Source: Micromussa lordhowensis
Lineage: Eukaryota; Cnidaria; Anthozoa; Scleractinia; Lobophylliidae
Assembly: GCA_964020085.1 (NCBI GenBank)
Contig: OZ026606.1
Span: 5,045,923 to 5,109,922, forward strand
Length of the DNA stretch: 64,000 bases
Direction: 5' to 3'
Below the pieces are notes generated by a model, which was given only the letters and a program-made list of their open reading frames with translations, was not told the origin of the DNA and did no database searches. Shown piece after piece: positions 61,245 to 64,000 of this stretch (within the stretch, counting starts at the first letter, position 1; each line of letters begins with the position of its first letter). Both the position numbers and the translations under genes were made by a program.

Positions 61245-63430
61245 CTACAAGCAGACGGCAGGCTTGGTATTTGTATTTACCTCTGTAATTTGTCCTTTTC
61301 TGGTCTGTTTTTCCTCCTCAGTTTCATCGTTACTCTTTCCATTTCTTGAATGAGACATTTCCAACGAGTTACGTCGTTTAAACGTATTGTCCAAGTGAGA
61401 TCTAATCGATATTCTTTCGATAAGTGATCGCCTCCGAGGCACAGTGTTATTAACGTCTTTTTCTTTGACTGGTCTCCGTGTTACTGGTGAGTCACTAAAA
61501 GTGTCCTCAGTACTATGTGACCTTCCTTTTCCCGACAATTTGTCGGGATGCGAGGAGGGTTTGAAAGTAGCGTGTCCTTTCTTGTCCTCCTCCGACTTAA
61601 CAACTATATCTTTTCCATGTCTTGAACCTGACGTTTCCTCGACACTACTTCTTCTTGTTTTAGAGAGATTTTCTTTACTATTAGAACGTACCACTGGTGA
61701 TTTTTCCAGAGAGATTTTCCGCACCTTGTTACGTTTCACGTTGGATTTAGACAGTTTTTCTTCGAGTGGCGTTGAAATGCCGCTTCGTGCTGAAACATCC
61801 TCGTCTGTTGATTGAAGATTAAGATCGTACACACCGCTGCTACTTGAAGAGTCAACACTTGATGCAGTTTCTGAACTGACGAGTGATAACCGCTTCTTGG
61901 TTGAGCGAGGACTGGAGCTGTTGGACGGTGCAGACTGGGTCCTCATTAGAGGGACATTGACAGAGTTTACTACTGGTTGGTATGGTGACGTGTCACCTGG
62001 CTGAGTAGTTGGGATTACAAGAGGTGGCTGACTGCCCACACTGATACCTGTTGATGCTTCCGTTAAGCCATACTCTGCCAATCAAGAAAGAAAGCAAAAA
62101 GTTCATTAAAAACGCTGTTTTAAAAATAAGCAATTCTTAGAGTTTACCATCCTCGGAGACCCAGGGGCAGTTAGTGGGCGCAAGACTTTTCCTCGCACTC
62201 TCTAACTGCCCATGGGTCTCCAAGGATGAGAGCTTACAAGAAGCTGTACAGAGACGAACAAGTACCTCTATTTCGCATAGCTTGTTTCCATAGTAACCTT
62301 GTAATCTCTGTCACCCAAGCCGTCTTCACTTCAAGAGATTGCGCCTACAGAAACACAAGCAGTAATAATACAGTCAGTGACTTGAAGCCTTTGTTAGTTT
62401 AAGTGTCTAAAGCTCACTTTACGAGAAGCACAGACTGTGGATATAACCTTCACTTTGTCTTAAAAGCACTTTGCTTCAAGGTTGGGATTACTGCCAGATA
62501 GAATAAACAAAACATGCCGTACATGTATCTTCTTGGCCTATTTGAATTCCATGCGCGTAACTATCGAGAGGAGCGTCAAGAAAGAAACCGCTGACCTGTA
62601 GAACAAAAGTCTCATCTGGCTTCCTTCTTCTGAACCACAGTTCAAACTTGAGCCCGCTGTCACCAATGTTCTCTGTAAGACCCAGATCGGTTGTCTAAAT
62701 GAATGCAAAGATAACAACACACACGAAATTAAACGGAATGCAAGAGACAATAGAAAATAAGAAATGCCGAATTTTCAGATTGTCCAAATTGCCCTGTTAA
62801 GGACGTTCGCGCCCAAAAACTTCCCACGCACAGATTTTTTTTAAACTTTGACTGTAGGTAGAAAATGATAAGATTAGATTAAAAACGTAAAAAAAATCGG
62901 GGGTCACCGAACTCGTTTTGAAGATAAGGCGTATCACAGACCATAGCATTTCTAGGATTTCCAGTCATTCGAGGCGATTCTGGCCGGATTCGTTACTATC
63001 GGCATATGTTTAAGTTGAAGAATCATATCTAAGTTATGTGTCTTTAACGCAGCATATATAGGCCTATATGATAGATCTTTGCTACATATGTCATAAAATC
63101 AGCTAGAATTAGCCTTAAAAAAATACAACTTTAAGTCACGCACACCTGTAATAGGCGTACCAATTCGACCCTATTTGAGTAGTATATGAGAAATAATTAA
63201 AACTTCCCACGCTCAGATTTTTTTTGTTTTTTAGTATAATGGAAAGAATCAGAAAAGGAATTGATCTGCCGAAAAAAAAGTGGGGGTCACCGAGTATCCA
63301 ACAAAAATATTCGCACACAAAGTTAACGCAAAGGTCATCAGCTCTATATTTTGTTGAGTTTTGGACTCCGTGCGCGCGCTTGAAAATGACGTGGCACGTG
63401 CGTGACCAATGAATAGCGTGCGCACTGGAG

Positions 63431-63464
<34 letters not shown>

Positions 63465-63865
63465 TATATCTTTGAGAGGCGAATTCCGCCAAGATGAGAA
63501 AACTGGTTTGCCTTTATACTATAAAAAACGCCAAACAACGTAAAAATTGTAAAGCAGTTCAACAATGTATGCTGCGTCAGCCACCATAGTGCACCAAGTC
63601 AATTGATACTGTAACATGTTGTGCCGGCCTAAAACAAAGCAAAGATTAATGAGAGTGACGAGTTATTGGAGTTCTGTCAGGCCTGGCTGGTTACCTTAAG
63701 AGAGTTCTTGTAGTAATACAGGTCTACTCCTCCTGGCTGCTTCCTGACTTTGCTGAATATGACAAGGTCATCTTGTAAGAACACCCGCCGCTGGTGCTTC
63801 TTTTTCCCAGTCCATACTGTGAAGTTGTCTTGGCGCAACAGGCGACCCTGTTCTTTGAGATTCAT
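61245..63865 (-). CDS. PLEKHG4: Puratrophin-1/PLEKHG4-like RhoGEF, 3' part: PH domain and Ser-rich tail
   Basis: Four minus-strand exons join in phase: 63695-63865, 62596-62694, 62266-62344 and 61245-62074. The PH domain spans the first three: [37 protein letters not shown] and YYYKNSLK, then [20 protein letters not shown] and the C-terminal helix [18 protein letters not shown]. The segments [14 protein letters not shown] and W-x-x-x-I-x-x-x-LW-x-QA are characteristic of the PLEKHG4/puratrophin-1 group, which activates Rho GTPases; the catalytic DH domain would lie beyond the right edge. The last exon encodes about 276 residues rich in Ser, Lys and Arg with many RRxS/KxxS phosphorylation-like sites, ending at a stop at 61245. 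A GAG|GTAAAT donor at 61280 could instead splice to an unseen exon. MCF2/DBS-type GEFs are an alternative. Confidence 0.72.
62801..63459. mobile_element. 659 bp TTAA-flanked element, GGACGTTCGCGCCCA ends
   Basis: TTAA at 62797-62800 and 63460-63463 flanks GGACGTTCGCGCCCA and TGGGCGCGAACGTCC. An internal direct duplication (AACTTCCCACGC.CAGATTTTTTT) occurs at about 62818 and 63202. It sits in the RhoGEF intron between the two PH-domain exons. Confidence 0.85.
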
Positions 63866-64000
63866 CTGCAAAACAGTGAATTTAACTTCCGGTCATTCTC
63901 GATATTTATTGGACAAGTTCTTACAGTCATTAGATCTGAACGAAGAGAAAAGACAAAGGAAGGAACCAAAAAAAAAAAACGAAACACCATGAACACTCTG

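Noticed and set aside
61444..61815. 123-codon plus-strand frame
   Set aside because: Antisense shadow of the Ser-rich last exon of the RhoGEF gene.

Overview
The window is animal nuclear DNA: genes split into many short exons with GT/AG introns, AT-rich sequence, and very dense transposon debris. The gene set, the 39-exon phospholipase C gamma and the repeat style suggest an invertebrate, most likely an anthozoan cnidarian (coral or sea anemone). That placement is inference; no species-diagnostic marker is present.

Four protein-coding genes can be supported. (1) About 12.6 kb down to the left edge, minus strand: the 5' part of a gene for an acidic EEGE/GELDY-rich protein, possibly a CCCH zinc-finger RNA-processing factor of the ZC3H18/ZC3H4 type. 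Its four visible coding exons are phase-consistent, but no zinc finger lies in the window. (2) 12,759-13,397, plus strand: an intronless TMEM70-like mitochondrial membrane protein, divergent from gene 1 across a short shared promoter. (3) 53,660 down to 16,763, minus strand: a complete phospholipase C gamma gene. Thirty-nine coding exons could be placed; every phase agrees and they sum to 3,978 nt (1,325 residues plus stop), with the order PH, EF hands, X box, split PH, SH2, SH2, SH3, split PH, Y box, C2 and an extended coiled-coil tail. (4) 63,865 down to 61,245, minus strand: the 3' part of a RhoGEF gene of the puratrophin-1/PLEKHG4 type (PH domain and a Ser-rich tail; the exchange domain would lie beyond the right edge).

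Introns and intergenic DNA are filled with mobile elements. The most striking set is eight inverted-repeat elements with TTAA or near-TTAA flanks and at least seven different terminal sequences. Others are a Tc1/mariner-type element with CGCAAGAAGTT arrays inserted at TA inside the integrase of a 5'-truncated Gypsy remnant, an L1-like LINE inserted next to the 3' LTR of the same remnant, CR1-like LINE fragments, TA- and TTA-flanked MITEs, and a triple-nested stack at 57.8-61.1 kb in which a TTA-flanked MITE sits in a TTAA element that sits in an element made largely of ATCGACCGAT arrays.

Functionally, PLC gamma is a tyrosine-kinase effector that cleaves PIP2, and the RhoGEF controls Rho GTPases, so both act in receptor-to-cytoskeleton signalling; their adjacency need not be functional. 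No operon, CRISPR array, rRNA or tRNA gene was recognised. I found no previously undescribed protein system; the unusual content is mainly repeat architecture plus a few features of the PLC gamma gene.
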